Source of the DNA: Aquimixticola soesokkakensis
GTDB lineage: Bacteria; Pseudomonadota; Alphaproteobacteria; Rhodobacterales; Rhodobacteraceae
Reading direction: 5' to 3'
Assembly: GCF_900172375.1 (NCBI RefSeq)
Contig: NZ_FWFS01000011.1
Coordinates: forward strand, 62,001 to 126,000
Length of the DNA stretch: 64,000 nt
Below are positions 33,051 through 41,170 of the stretch, one piece after another (positions within the stretch are counted from its first letter, which is position 1; each line of letters starts with the position of its first letter). The translations under genes and the position numbers were made by a program. The notes below the pieces were generated by a model. It worked only from the letters and a program-made list of their open reading frames with translations. It searched no databases and was not told where the DNA came from.

Positions 33051-33745
33051 ATGGCGCAAAGCTTCGCGCGCGGCTCAAGGCCGGTGAGGTGTTGAGCATG
33101 GTCAACACCCACCATGTGTCCTCGGGTCTGGCACAACGCATGATCGAGGCGGGGGCGGATTCCGTGTTTCTGGATTGTGAGCACGGGATGTGGAGCCATG
33201 AGGATATCCGCAGCCATGCCCAGGCCGTGCGCTCGGTCGGCGGGGCAGGCATCGTGCGCCCGCATTCGCATGAACGCCCGGTGATGATCCGCTACCTCAA
33301 TGCCGGGGCAGACGGGCTGATGGTGCCCATGGTCAACACCGCCGAACAGACGGCAGATATTGTCGAGGCTGTGCGCTATGCGATGCCCTCCTCCTATCAG
33401 GACCGGCTGGTGATCTGCATGATCGAAACGCCCGAGGCCATCGACAATCTCGACGAGATGCTCAAGGTCGAAGGCGTTGACGTGTTTTTTGTCGGCCCCT
33501 CCGATCTGTCGCAAAACATGGGCTATTCGCCCGGCCTGCCCGCCAGCGAGCCGCGGCCCAAAGAGGTCGTTGACGCAATCGAGGACGTGTTTGCGCGGGT
33601 GCGCGATGCAGGGTTGGCCACGGGTACGCTGGTGCGCGAGGTCGATATCACCCATTGGACGCAAAAGGGCGGTCAGTTCCTCTACATCCACTCCGATCCT
33701 TTTCTGGTGTCTGGCATGTCACGGATGAAATCGCTGGTCGCGTGA
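33047..33745 (+). CDS. HpcH/HpaI-family class II aldolase
   Basis: This 232-residue metal-dependent aldolase/citrate-lyase-like protein has His46 in DCEHGMW, Arg71 in VRPHSHE, and metal ligands Glu127 (MIETPEA) and Asp153 (VGPSDLSQNMGY). Family members cleave 2-keto-3-deoxy or 4-hydroxy-2-oxo acids to pyruvate and an aldehyde. It is last in the hyuA-hyuB-SDR-aldolase operon and probably performs the carbon-carbon cleavage of the pathway. It begins by ATGA overlap with the SDR gene and is followed by two hairpin terminators. Confidence 0.88.
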   Translation: MNGAKLRARLKAGEVLSMVNTHHVSSGLAQRMIEAGADSVFLDCEHGMWSHEDIRSHAQAVRSVGGAGIVRPHSHERPVMIRYLNAGADGLMVPMVNTAEQTADIVEAVRYAMPSSYQDRLVICMIETPEAIDNLDEMLKVEGVDVFFVGPSDLSQNMGYSPGLPASEPRPKEVVDAIEDVFARVRDAGLATGTLVREVDITHWTQKGGQFLYIHSDPFLVSGMSRMKSLVA

Positions 33746-33793
33746 CCCGTTGAGACCGGCGGGGCCATTGGCCCTGGATTTTGCCGCCGGTTG

Positions 33794-33828
33794 AAGCGTC
33801 GGTTCCCGTCCCAACTTAGCCGACGCTT
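33794..33828. terminator. Hairpin terminator, probably bidirectional
   Basis: AAGCGTCGG (33794-33802) pairs with CCGACGCTT (33820-33828), with T/A runs at both sides, between the convergent aldolase (+) and glutamate-synthase-like (-) genes. Confidence 0.7.
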
Positions 33829-33830
33829 TT

Positions 33831-33865
33831 GGCGCTGTCCGGTCCCTGCCGAACAGCGCCTTTTT
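33831..33865 (+). terminator. Second terminator after the aldolase gene
   Basis: GGCGCTGT (33831-33838) pairs with ACAGCGCC (33853-33860) around 14 bases and is followed by five T. It lies directly after the first hairpin, giving a tandem terminator. Confidence 0.75.
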
Positions 33866-33872
33866 GCACGCC

Positions 33873-35483
33873 CTACACCCCGTCATCATTGGGATAGAAA
33901 CTGGCCGGATCGGCGCGGTTCCAGCGTGACAGGTAGCCGTCGCCCTCGTCATGGCCGGCGATGAGGAACCCGTGGGGAAGCTCTTTGTACACCTGGTTGC
34001 CCACCACCATGTTGCGGTCCTTTTCGCGCAGCATGATGTGATGCGGGCGAAAATCATTGGGGTGCACCAGCCCCGCCGCCCCGGTAATTTCAGCCAGCGC
34101 TGCAAGCGTATTGGCGTGAAAATTTGCCACCCGTTGGGCTTTGTCGGGCACATTGAGGGCGCGGGCACGCAGTGTATCCTGGGTCGCGATGCCCACAGGG
34201 CACCGGTTGGTATGGCACGATTGCGACTGGATACAGCCAAGCGCGAACATGTAGCCGCGCGCAGAATTTGCCCAATCCGCGCCCAATGCCATGGCTTTGG
34301 CAATATCAAACGCGGAGGTCAATTTGCCGCTCGCCCCGATGCGGATGTCGTCGCGAATACCCGCGCCGCGCAGGGTATTGTGAACGAAGGTCAGCCCCTC
34401 CACCAAGGGCATGCCCATGTGATTGGCAAATTCCAACGGAGCGGCCCCGGTGCCGCCTTCCTTGCCGTCGACAACGATAAAATCGGGGTAGAAATTTGTC
34501 GCCAGCATCGCTTTGACAAGGCACATGAATTCACGCCTGTGGCCGATGCATAGTTTGAAACCGACAGGCTTGCCGCCGGAAAGATCGCGCAACTGCCCAA
34601 GGAATTCCATCAGTTCAAGCGGCGTTGAAAAGGCCGAATGCGAGGGCGGGGAAATACAGTCCACGCCCATCGGCACGCCGCGCGCGCGTGCAATTTCGGC
34701 AGTGATTTTGGCAGCGGGCAGCACGCCCCCCAAACCGGGTTTTGCCCCTTGGCTCAATTTCACCTCGATCATCTTGATCTGGGGATTGCGTGCGGTTTGG
34801 GCGAAAGCGTCGGCATCAAACCTGCCATTTTCGGTGCGGCAGCCAAAATAACCCGAGCCGATTTCCCAGATCAGATCGCCGCCCTGATGATGAAAGGCGG
34901 ACACGCCGCCCTCGCCGGTGTCATGGGCGAAGCCACCGGCCTTGGCCCCGCGATTGAGCGCGACGATGGCATTGCCCGACAGCGCGCCGTAACTCATGGC
35001 CGAAATGTTGTAGACCGAGGCCGCATAGGGCTGTTTGCAGGCGGGGCCGCCGATGGTGACGCGAAAATCCTTGTCCGCGATGTGGCGCGGTCGAATGGAA
35101 TGGGTCAGCCATTCGTAGCCCGCATCATAGACCCGCTTTTTCGTGCCAAAGGGTTTGGAGGATTCAAGATCCTTGGCACGTTGGTAAATCAGCGTGCGCG
35201 CGTCACGCGAAAACGGCTCTTCGTCCTCGTCATTCTCGAAAAAATACTGTCGCAATTCAGGGCGGATGCTTTCCAGCAGATAGCGCATGTGCCCAATCAC
35301 AGGATAGTTGCGCAGGACGGCATGTTTGCGCTGGATCAGGTCATAAACCCCGAGCGCACAGAGGCAGGTTCCAAGGGCCAGAATGATCCGCGCTTCGAGA
35401 GAGTGAGGAGAGAGGGCGAGTGCGGCGCCGGTCAGCAATCCGATAAGAGCGAATGCGCTGAACCTGTGGATGGTGTGAAACAC
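33873..35483 (-). CDS. Membrane-anchored FMN-binding glutamate synthase-domain protein
   Basis: This protein of about 536 residues has two N-terminal hydrophobic helices (FSAFALIGLLTGAALAL and ARIILALGTCLCALGVY), then a GltB-type FMN/Fe-S barrel. Seen are YNISAMSYGALSGNAIVALNRGAK, HDTGEGGVSAFH, KLSQGAKPGLGGVLP, DGKEGGTGAAPLEF and the cluster cysteines in ALGCIQSQSCHTNRCPVG. It lacks the amidotransferase domain of true glutamate synthase. No ATG is available. The GTG at 35483 (VFHTIHRF) was chosen; a TTG 66 bases upstream lies inside a hairpin. The upstream gap holds a near-copy of the idn operator, so it may share that regulation. The function of this stand-alone family is not settled. Confidence 0.85.
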   Translation of the reverse strand: MFHTIHRFSAFALIGLLTGAALALSPHSLEARIILALGTCLCALGVYDLIQRKHAVLRNYPVIGHMRYLLESIRPELRQYFFENDEDEEPFSRDARTLIYQRAKDLESSKPFGTKKRVYDAGYEWLTHSIRPRHIADKDFRVTIGGPACKQPYAASVYNISAMSYGALSGNAIVALNRGAKAGGFAHDTGEGGVSAFHHQGGDLIWEIGSGYFGCRTENGRFDADAFAQTARNPQIKMIEVKLSQGAKPGLGGVLPAAKITAEIARARGVPMGVDCISPPSHSAFSTPLELMEFLGQLRDLSGGKPVGFKLCIGHRREFMCLVKAMLATNFYPDFIVVDGKEGGTGAAPLEFANHMGMPLVEGLTFVHNTLRGAGIRDDIRIGASGKLTSAFDIAKAMALGADWANSARGYMFALGCIQSQSCHTNRCPVGIATQDTLRARALNVPDKAQRVANFHANTLAALAEITGAAGLVHPNDFRPHHIMLREKDRNMVVGNQVYKELPHGFLIAGHDEGDGYLSRWNRADPASFYPNDDGV

Positions 35484-35527
35484 GGGGAAAGGGGCTCCGG
35501 TTGGAGATGTCAGGGCGGGGGAAGGCC

Positions 35528-35553
35528 CCCCTTGGCGTGGCCATGCCAAGGGG
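35528..35553. other. Hairpin upstream of the glutamate synthase-like gene
   Basis: CCCCTTGGC (35528-35536) and GCCAAGGGG (35545-35553) are exact inverted arms around eight bases, in the 105-base gap after idnD. It may end idnD transcription or shape the leader of the next gene. Confidence 0.5.
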
Positions 35554-35569
35554 AAATCGGCTAAAATTT

Positions 35570-35582
35570 GGTATCGATAACT
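35570..35582. promoter_or_regulatory. Second idn-type operator, imperfect
   Basis: GGTATCGATAACT differs by one base in the core from the perfect GTTATCGATAAC operator at 37655. It lies seven bases downstream of idnD and upstream of the glutamate-synthase-like gene. It is a candidate secondary LacI-family site, either for looping or for the downstream gene. Confidence 0.5.
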
Positions 35583-35588
35583 ATAATA

Positions 35589-36629
35589 TCAGTCAAAAAT
35601 GATTTGTGCTTTGATGGCCGAGTTGCGATCGGAAGCGCAGAGGAAGGCGCGCTCTGCATCGTCAAGGGCGACCTGATGGGTGATCAGCGGGGTGACGTCG
35701 ATCCGCTTTTGCTGCATCGCCTGCACGCCCAATGCGAATTCCTCGTGGAACCGGAAAGAGCCGCGCAGATCGAGTTCCTTGGCCGTGATTTTCATCATCG
35801 GCAGCGGCATTTCTCCGCCGAGCCCGAGCTGGACGATGGTGCCGCGCGGGCGCATCGCCTCAAGAGCGGGAACGAGGGCCGCGGCCACGCCGGTACATTC
35901 GAACAGCGTGTCAAAGGTCCCTTTCCCGCTTGTGTAGGGGGCCAGCCCGTCTGGCTCTGTGCCGGTATTCAGCGCGACATCGGCCCCGAGGGTGCGCGCC
36001 ATGGCGAGGGTGAAATCGGACAGGTCGGTGGCGACAATTTCAGCGGCACCGGCGAGGCGCGCGGAGAGGATCGTGAGCAGACCGATGGGCCCGCATCCCG
36101 TCACCAGCACCCGTTTTCCGAGCAGCGCGCCCGCGCGTCGCACCGCATGAAGCGTCACCGCCAACGGTTCGGCCATCGCCGCTTCGCCGGCGGTGAGGCC
36201 ATTGGCGACAACACATTGCGCCGCATCGGCGATCAGTTCCTGACGAAACGCCCCCTGGATGTGGGGAAAGGGCATCGCGGAGCCATAAAAGCGCATATTC
36301 TCGCAGTGATTGGGCAGGCCCTGATGACAGAATGAGCAGGCCCCACAGGGGCGCGAGGGCGAGACGGCCACCAGATCGCCGAGGGCAAGGCCGCTCACCG
36401 CCCCACCGATTTCGGTCACATGGCCCGCGACCTCATGCCCCAGAACCATGGGTTCGCGCAGGCGCACCGTCCCGAAGCCACCATGGTGATAGTAATGCAG
36501 ATCGGAGCCGCAAACGCCGCCCGCCTTGATCGCAATGCGGACCTCATGCGGGGCCAGTTTCGGGTTTCGCGGCTCTTCATAGGGTTCGACCCGAAGATCC
36601 TTTGGACCGTGAATGACGATTGATTTCAT
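35589..36629 (-). CDS. idnD: L-idonate 5-dehydrogenase (zinc-dependent)
   Basis: This 346-residue medium-chain zinc dehydrogenase has catalytic zinc ligands in GGVCGSDLHYYHHGG and GHEVAGHV, structural zinc cysteines in RPCGACSFCHQGLPNHC, and a Rossmann motif VTGCGPIGLLT near residue 173. GGVCGSDLHYYHHGGFG is typical of L-idonate/sorbitol-type enzymes. TAGGA lies before the ATG. It follows the 2-hydroxyacid dehydrogenase gene by nine bases in one operon. It would oxidise L-idonate to 5-ketogluconate, which IdnO (divergent, 37713) reduces to gluconate. Assignment to idonate rests on both motif and context. Confidence 0.85.
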   Translation of the reverse strand: MKSIVIHGPKDLRVEPYEEPRNPKLAPHEVRIAIKAGGVCGSDLHYYHHGGFGTVRLREPMVLGHEVAGHVTEIGGAVSGLALGDLVAVSPSRPCGACSFCHQGLPNHCENMRFYGSAMPFPHIQGAFRQELIADAAQCVVANGLTAGEAAMAEPLAVTLHAVRRAGALLGKRVLVTGCGPIGLLTILSARLAGAAEIVATDLSDFTLAMARTLGADVALNTGTEPDGLAPYTSGKGTFDTLFECTGVAAALVPALEAMRPRGTIVQLGLGGEMPLPMMKITAKELDLRGSFRFHEEFALGVQAMQQKRIDVTPLITHQVALDDAERAFLCASDRNSAIKAQIIFD

Positions 36630-36638
36630 GGGATTTTC

Positions 36639-37586
36639 CTAAATTACAGCGGTCGGAAGCGGTGTGCCTGCGAAATGCGCCGCAAGGTTCGCGCGCAGCA
36701 GGTCGCCCATCGCCTTGCGGGTTTCAACGGTGCCCGAGGCCTGATGCGGCTGCAAAAGAATGTTTGGAAGGGTGGTAAACCGCGGATCAAGCTGCGGCTC
36801 GTTTTCAAACACGTCGAGGGCGGCCGACCCAAGGGTGCCATCGCGCAGCGCGCTGATCAGCGCCTCTTCATCGACGTTGGAGGCGCGCGAGACATTGATC
36901 AACATGCCCTCGGGGCCAAGCGCCTCGATCACCGGCCGGTTGACGATATGGCGGGTGGCGCTCGACGCGGCCGCCGCGACGAAAAGGAAGTCAGACTGGC
37001 GCGCGAGGTCTTCGGGGGTCGCGATAAATTGCCAGTCAGGGGCGTAATCCTTGGGGGCAACATCGCTATAGCTGATCTGCATGCCAAACCCCGAAAGGCG
37101 CTTGGCAATTTCAAAGCCGATACGCCCGAGGCCCAGAATGCCCGCCCGTCTGCCCCAGGCACGCCGTTGCAGCGGCAGGTTGCCGGTTTGCGCCCAGGCA
37201 CCGCCGCGCACCCAGGCATCGCCCGCGACCACGCCACGGGTTTGCGCCAGCATCATCGTGACGGCGAAATCCGCGACATCGCCGGAGAGAACATCGGGTG
37301 TATTGGTCACGCGGATGCCACGCGCCCGGCAGACATCCAGATCGACCGCGTCATAGCCCACGCCATAGACAGACACGATTTCCAGATTGGGGCAGGCATC
37401 GAGCAGCGTATGATTCGCCCCCAATTCGCCACGCGTCGCAATCGCGCGGACCTGGGGTCCGTGTTCGGCTAGAAACGTCGCCTTATCGTCGGCCTCAAAA
37501 TAGCGACGGACGTCGTAGGCTTGGTTCAAAGGGGTCTCGTCCCATGCGGGGTAGGCCCCGATTTGTAGAATGGCCGGTTTGCTCAT
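36639..37586 (-). CDS. D-isomer-specific 2-hydroxyacid dehydrogenase (2-ketogluconate reductase-like)
   Basis: This 315-residue enzyme has the NAD(P) motif GILGLGRIGFEIAKRL, catalytic Arg in NVSRASNVDE, Glu in DVFENEPQLD and His in LQPHQASGT. It probably reduces 2-ketogluconate (or glyoxylate/hydroxypyruvate) in the cytoplasm. It is the first gene of the minus-strand idn arm, transcribed from the divergent promoter with the GTTATCGATAAC operator. In this place it would bring 2-ketogluconate into the gluconate route. Confidence 0.85.
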   Translation of the reverse strand: MSKPAILQIGAYPAWDETPLNQAYDVRRYFEADDKATFLAEHGPQVRAIATRGELGANHTLLDACPNLEIVSVYGVGYDAVDLDVCRARGIRVTNTPDVLSGDVADFAVTMMLAQTRGVVAGDAWVRGGAWAQTGNLPLQRRAWGRRAGILGLGRIGFEIAKRLSGFGMQISYSDVAPKDYAPDWQFIATPEDLARQSDFLFVAAAASSATRHIVNRPVIEALGPEGMLINVSRASNVDEEALISALRDGTLGSAALDVFENEPQLDPRFTTLPNILLQPHQASGTVETRKAMGDLLRANLAAHFAGTPLPTAVI

Positions 37587-37641
37587 GTCGTTCTCCGCGT
37601 CGTTGATCAGGGTCTCGAACAGGAAATGGGAATCTCTGTGC

Positions 37642-37670
37642 TTGACGTGAAATAGTTATCGATAACATAT
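37642..37670 (+). promoter_or_regulatory. idn divergent promoter with LacI-family operator
   Basis: A perfect 12-base palindrome GTTATCGATAAC lies at 37655-37666. TTGACG (37642-37647) can serve as a -35 element for idnO, placing the operator over the spacer and -10 region. The shape resembles known GntR/IdnR operators of the LacI family, and a LacI regulator ends this cluster. The same site can control the divergent minus-strand genes. Confidence 0.65.
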
Positions 37671-37712
37671 GGAGGCCAGAGACGGTTGTCGACAAAATAA
37701 ACGGAGGGTCGC

Positions 37713-38504
37713 ATGGACCATCATACCGAGTTCTTAAATCGCAGCTTTGGATTGACGGGACGTTGCGCGCTTGTCACCGGCTCCTCGCAGGGGATTGGCT
37801 ATGCGCTGGCGCTTGGTCTGGCACAGGCGGGAGCGCGCGTCGTGCTCAACGGGCGCGATCGCACCAAACTTGCGGCCGCCGAGGCAAGTTTGCGCAAGCA
37901 ATGCCCTGCCGCCGAAGTGTCGCTTTTGGCGTTTGATGTCACCGATCACGGGGCTGTGCGCAGCGCCATCGATGCGTTCGAGGCAAACGACGGACCTATC
38001 GACATCCTGGTCAATAACGCGGGGATGCAGTTTCGTGCGCCCCTTGCCGAGTTTCCCGCCGATCGTTTCGACCAATTGTTGCAGACGAATGTAGGCTCGG
38101 TGTTCAACGTCGGCCAAGCCGTTGCGCGTCATATGATCACGCGGGGGCAAGGCAAAATCGTCAATATCTGTTCGGTTCAAACCGCGCTCGCGCGGCCCGG
38201 GATTGCCCCCTACACCGCCACCAAGGGCGCGGTCGGCAACCTGACAAAAGGCATGGCAACCGATTGGGCGCAACACGGGCTGCAATGCAACGCCATCGCG
38301 CCGGGATATTTTGACACGCCGCTCAATGCGGCTCTGGTCGCTGACCCCGAGTTTAGTGCATGGCTGGCCAAACGCACCCCTGCCGCGCGCTGGGGCAAGG
38401 TCGAGGAACTTGTCGGGGCCTGCGTGTTCTTGTCGTCGGAGGCGTCGAGCTTTGTGAACGGCCATGTGCTCTATGTGGATGGAGCCATCAGTGTCTCGCT
38501 TTGA
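37713..38504 (+). CDS. idnO: Gluconate 5-dehydrogenase / 5-ketogluconate reductase (SDR)
   Basis: This 263-residue classical SDR has TGSSQGIG (about 21-28), NNAGMQF (about 105) and the active-site Ser-Tyr-Lys in ICSVQTAL...YTATKGAV. The opening text FGLTGRCALVTGSSQGIG is typical of gluconate 5-dehydrogenases. CGGAGGG lies before the ATG. It would interconvert 5-ketogluconate and D-gluconate, the substrate of the kinase encoded next, with which it overlaps by 14 bases. Confidence 0.87.
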   Translation: MDHHTEFLNRSFGLTGRCALVTGSSQGIGYALALGLAQAGARVVLNGRDRTKLAAAEASLRKQCPAAEVSLLAFDVTDHGAVRSAIDAFEANDGPIDILVNNAGMQFRAPLAEFPADRFDQLLQTNVGSVFNVGQAVARHMITRGQGKIVNICSVQTALARPGIAPYTATKGAVGNLTKGMATDWAQHGLQCNAIAPGYFDTPLNAALVADPEFSAWLAKRTPAARWGKVEELVGACVFLSSEASSFVNGHVLYVDGAISVSL

Positions 38505-39027
38505 GCAAAACCATGTCGTGATCATGGGCGTCTCGGGCTGCGGCAAATCCACGGTGGGGGCCGAGCTGTCGCGCCTGTCGCGCATCCCCTATCTCGATGG
38601 CGACGACCTGCATCCTCTTGCCAATGTTGAAAAAATGCGCGCCGGAGTGGCACTTGGTGACGCGGACCGTTTGCCGTGGCTTGAGGCGTGCGGGCGGCAT
38701 CTGGCCGGCGCGCGGTACGGGTTGATTTTGGGGTGTTCGGCGCTCAAATCCGACTACCGCGATCTGATCCGCAAATGTGCGTTTCCGGTGCAGCCGGTCT
38801 TTGTCTATCTGGAAGGTGACAAAGAGCTGTTGCAGGCGCGGCTGCACGCGCGCGCAGGCCACTATATGCCCGCGTCGCTGCTTGATAGCCAGCTTGCAAC
38901 CCTCGAGCCGCCAGGCCCCTCCGAACGCGCCATTACCGTCAATATCGCCCGCCCGGCCAAGGAGCTTGCAGAGGAACTTTTCAATCAGCTCGGCTGGCGC
39001 GCCCAATGTGTTGCCCAGCGTCGATAG
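38491..39027 (+). CDS. gntK: Gluconokinase
   Basis: This 178-residue P-loop kinase of the GntK family has Walker A MGVSGCGKSTVG, then YLDGDDLHPLANVEKMRAGVALGDADRLPWLE and LGCSALKSDYRDLIR, all diagnostic for gluconokinase. The GTG at 38491 was chosen because GGAG stands seven bases upstream and it gives the usual short N-terminus. It overlaps idnO by 14 bases. It makes 6-phosphogluconate for the Entner-Doudoroff or pentose phosphate route. Confidence 0.92.
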   Translation: MSRFEQNHVVIMGVSGCGKSTVGAELSRLSRIPYLDGDDLHPLANVEKMRAGVALGDADRLPWLEACGRHLAGARYGLILGCSALKSDYRDLIRKCAFPVQPVFVYLEGDKELLQARLHARAGHYMPASLLDSQLATLEPPGPSERAITVNIARPAKELAEELFNQLGWRAQCVAQRR

Positions 39028-39068
39028 CTCGGATAGCGTGCGCCGATGTTCCTCAAACCGAGCCGCCG

Positions 39069-40097
39069 ATGAGCCCTGCCAAGCGTCACGCGAAAGTCAA
39101 AATGACCGATATCGCGCAGGCGGTAGGGGTTTCGGCGATGACGGTATCGCGGGCCTTCAAAGGCGACACGGGCGTCAAGCCCGCCACCCGCGCCGCAGTC
39201 CTGAGCAAGGCAGAGGAACTTGGCTACGTCTTTGATGCCACGGCCGCAAACCTGCGCCAAAGCCGCACAGGGTTTGTCGCGGTCGTCGTTCCGTCTCTCG
39301 AAAACGCCAATTTTTCGGCGACGGTGCGGGCATTGTCCAAAGCGTTGAGTCAGAAGAATATTCAAATCCTGCTCGCCAATACCGAGTATGATGTCGAGGA
39401 AGAAGAACGGCTGATCCCGCAGCTGCTGCGCCGCAATCCCGAAGCGATTGTTCTGATCGGCACGCAGCACAGCAAACGCACAAGGGCCCTGTTGAAAAAG
39501 GCGCCAGTGCCGGTCATCGAGATCTGGGATCTGCCACGGGAGGCCATTGGCCATGTGGTCGGGTTTTCCAACTTCGATGCCGTGCAGCTTTTGGTCGCGC
39601 ATCTGGTGAAGTCGGGGCGCCGGCGGTTGGGGTTTCTGGGGGGCGAGGCAGGGAATGATCCGCGCGGACAACAACGGCGCGCGGGTTTTGTGGCGGCCCT
39701 TGCGCAGTTGGCGCTGCCTGCGCACCGGTTGGTGCCCTTGGGAACGGCGCCCGTGGGGATGACCGAAGGGGCCGCAGGGCTTGATCGGTTGCTGTCGCAA
39801 TTTCCCGATACGGACGGAATTATCTGTGTGTCCGATCTTGTTGGCTTTGGCGCAGTGGCACAATGTGCACGGCGCGGCATCGCGGTGCCGGAGACGTTGG
39901 CGATTGCGGGGTTTGGCAATTACGAAATCGGTCGGGTGTGCGAGCCGGCCCTGACCACGGTCGATGTGGGGGCTGAACAGATCGGGCAACGCACCGCAGA
40001 ACTGGTTTTCGATCTGCTTGCGCCCGGCAACACGCGCCAGGGACCGCGGCGCTTTGACATACACCCCGACCTGATCGTGCGGCGCTCGACCCCCTAG
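39069..40097 (+). CDS. LacI-family transcriptional regulator (gluconate/idonate type)
   Basis: This 342-residue regulator has an N-terminal HTH (KMTDIAQAVGVSAMTVSRAFKG, about 11-32) followed by a periplasmic-binding-protein-like sugar domain (GFVAVVVPSLENANFSATV, IIGTQHSKR-type text, ICVSDLVGFGAVAQ). The start MSPAKRHAKVK gives the usual length. It is last in the idnO-gntK arm and is the likely reader of the GTTATCGATAAC operator at 37655, like GntR/IdnR of enterobacteria. It ends one base from the convergent AraC gene. Confidence 0.9.
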   Translation: MSPAKRHAKVKMTDIAQAVGVSAMTVSRAFKGDTGVKPATRAAVLSKAEELGYVFDATAANLRQSRTGFVAVVVPSLENANFSATVRALSKALSQKNIQILLANTEYDVEEEERLIPQLLRRNPEAIVLIGTQHSKRTRALLKKAPVPVIEIWDLPREAIGHVVGFSNFDAVQLLVAHLVKSGRRRLGFLGGEAGNDPRGQQRRAGFVAALAQLALPAHRLVPLGTAPVGMTEGAAGLDRLLSQFPDTDGIICVSDLVGFGAVAQCARRGIAVPETLAIAGFGNYEIGRVCEPALTTVDVGAEQIGQRTAELVFDLLAPGNTRQGPRRFDIHPDLIVRRSTP

Positions 40098-40098
40098 C

Positions 40099-41022
40099 TC
40101 AGTTTTCAGAGTCCTCATCCTGCCCGCTGCCCTGCGAGGCTGCCAGTTGCGCCGCGCGCCAATGGGACGGCGCCTGAGCCATCGCGCGCTGGAATTGCTC
40201 GGAGAAATGGAACGGGGAACTATAGCCCAAAAGCCCTGCGATTTCTTTGACCGAGCGATCCGAATACTGCAGCAATTCACAGGCGCGGCGCATTCTGACC
40301 TCTGTTTGATACTGTTTGAGCGATATCCCCATATGCTCGCGAAACTGCCGTCGCAGGGTGGAATAGCTGACGCCCAGATCCCGCGCCATGTCGCCCAGCC
40401 CTTGTTGGGGGCCGCTTACCTCGCTGAGTTTACGCCGCGCGCGATCGACCAGACGTGCACGCTCGTTGTCGCCCGGCCTGCGCGATTGCACGAATTGCGC
40501 CAGCAGCGCCAATCCCGCGGCAGAGAGAGCGGGCTGATTGCCAAGCGCATCCTCGCGCGACAGCTGATGGATATTCTGGAAGATGTCGACCGCATTGCGC
40601 GCGCCAACCCACAGCGGGGCTTGGGGGGAAAACAATCCCATCGCCCGCATGTGGTCAAAAGCCGCGCCGCGACATTCGATCCAGCTTTCCGTCCAGCCGG
40701 TGTCTTGCTCTGGCGAAAAGCGGTGCCACACACCGGGGAATAGCAAAATGACATCGCCCGCGTTGACCTCATGCACGACCTCGGATTTCGGTGCTGCCTG
40801 CAACCTGCCGCGCCCCTCGGTGATGAAGGCGAATTGATAGGCCTGAAGCGTTCGCCCGCGTTCCCAGATCAGGTGGTGATCATCGGGGTGGCGCACCGGC
40901 GGATATTCCGACCCCGGCAGGATGCGCGTAAATCCCGTCGATAAAGCCGTACAGCCCAAAGCCGCACACAGCCGGTTTTCGGGCAGGTAGACAAAGTAGT
41001 CCTCTGGCTCGGTCGTGATCAT
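40099..41022 (-). CDS. AraC-family transcriptional regulator with N-terminal cupin
   Basis: This 307-residue regulator has an AraC-type sugar-sensing cupin (about 20-140, with GRGRLQAAP and VNAGDVILLFPGVWHRF) and a C-terminal double HTH (MARDLGVSYSTLRRQFREHMG and VKEIAGLLGYSSPFHFSEQF, about 212-275). It is divergent from the isomerase-importer-hydrolase operon, and the gap between them contains an inverted repeat likely to be its operator. It probably activates that operon in response to the transported sugar. Confidence 0.9.
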   Translation of the reverse strand: MITTEPEDYFVYLPENRLCAALGCTALSTGFTRILPGSEYPPVRHPDDHHLIWERGRTLQAYQFAFITEGRGRLQAAPKSEVVHEVNAGDVILLFPGVWHRFSPEQDTGWTESWIECRGAAFDHMRAMGLFSPQAPLWVGARNAVDIFQNIHQLSREDALGNQPALSAAGLALLAQFVQSRRPGDNERARLVDRARRKLSEVSGPQQGLGDMARDLGVSYSTLRRQFREHMGISLKQYQTEVRMRRACELLQYSDRSVKEIAGLLGYSSPFHFSEQFQRAMAQAPSHWRAAQLAASQGSGQDEDSEN

Positions 41023-41041
41023 TTTTCATATGCTTTCGATC

Positions 41042-41078
41042 AATATGCCCAAAACATAACGTAACCACGCGGCATATT
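41042..41078. promoter_or_regulatory. Inverted repeat, candidate AraC-type operator
   Basis: AATATGCC (41042-41049) and GGCATATT (41071-41078) are exact inverted arms spaced 21 bases apart. A further AATATGC occurs near 41126. They lie in the 148-base gap between the divergent AraC regulator and isomerase-like genes. Confidence 0.55.
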
Positions 41079-41170
41079 CGAGTGTTACGGTATCAGGGAG
41101 GGTCATTTTTAGCATGACTCGGAAATATGCTGCAGTCGGCGGGGAGGTCGCGCAGCATCGGGAGGATCGT

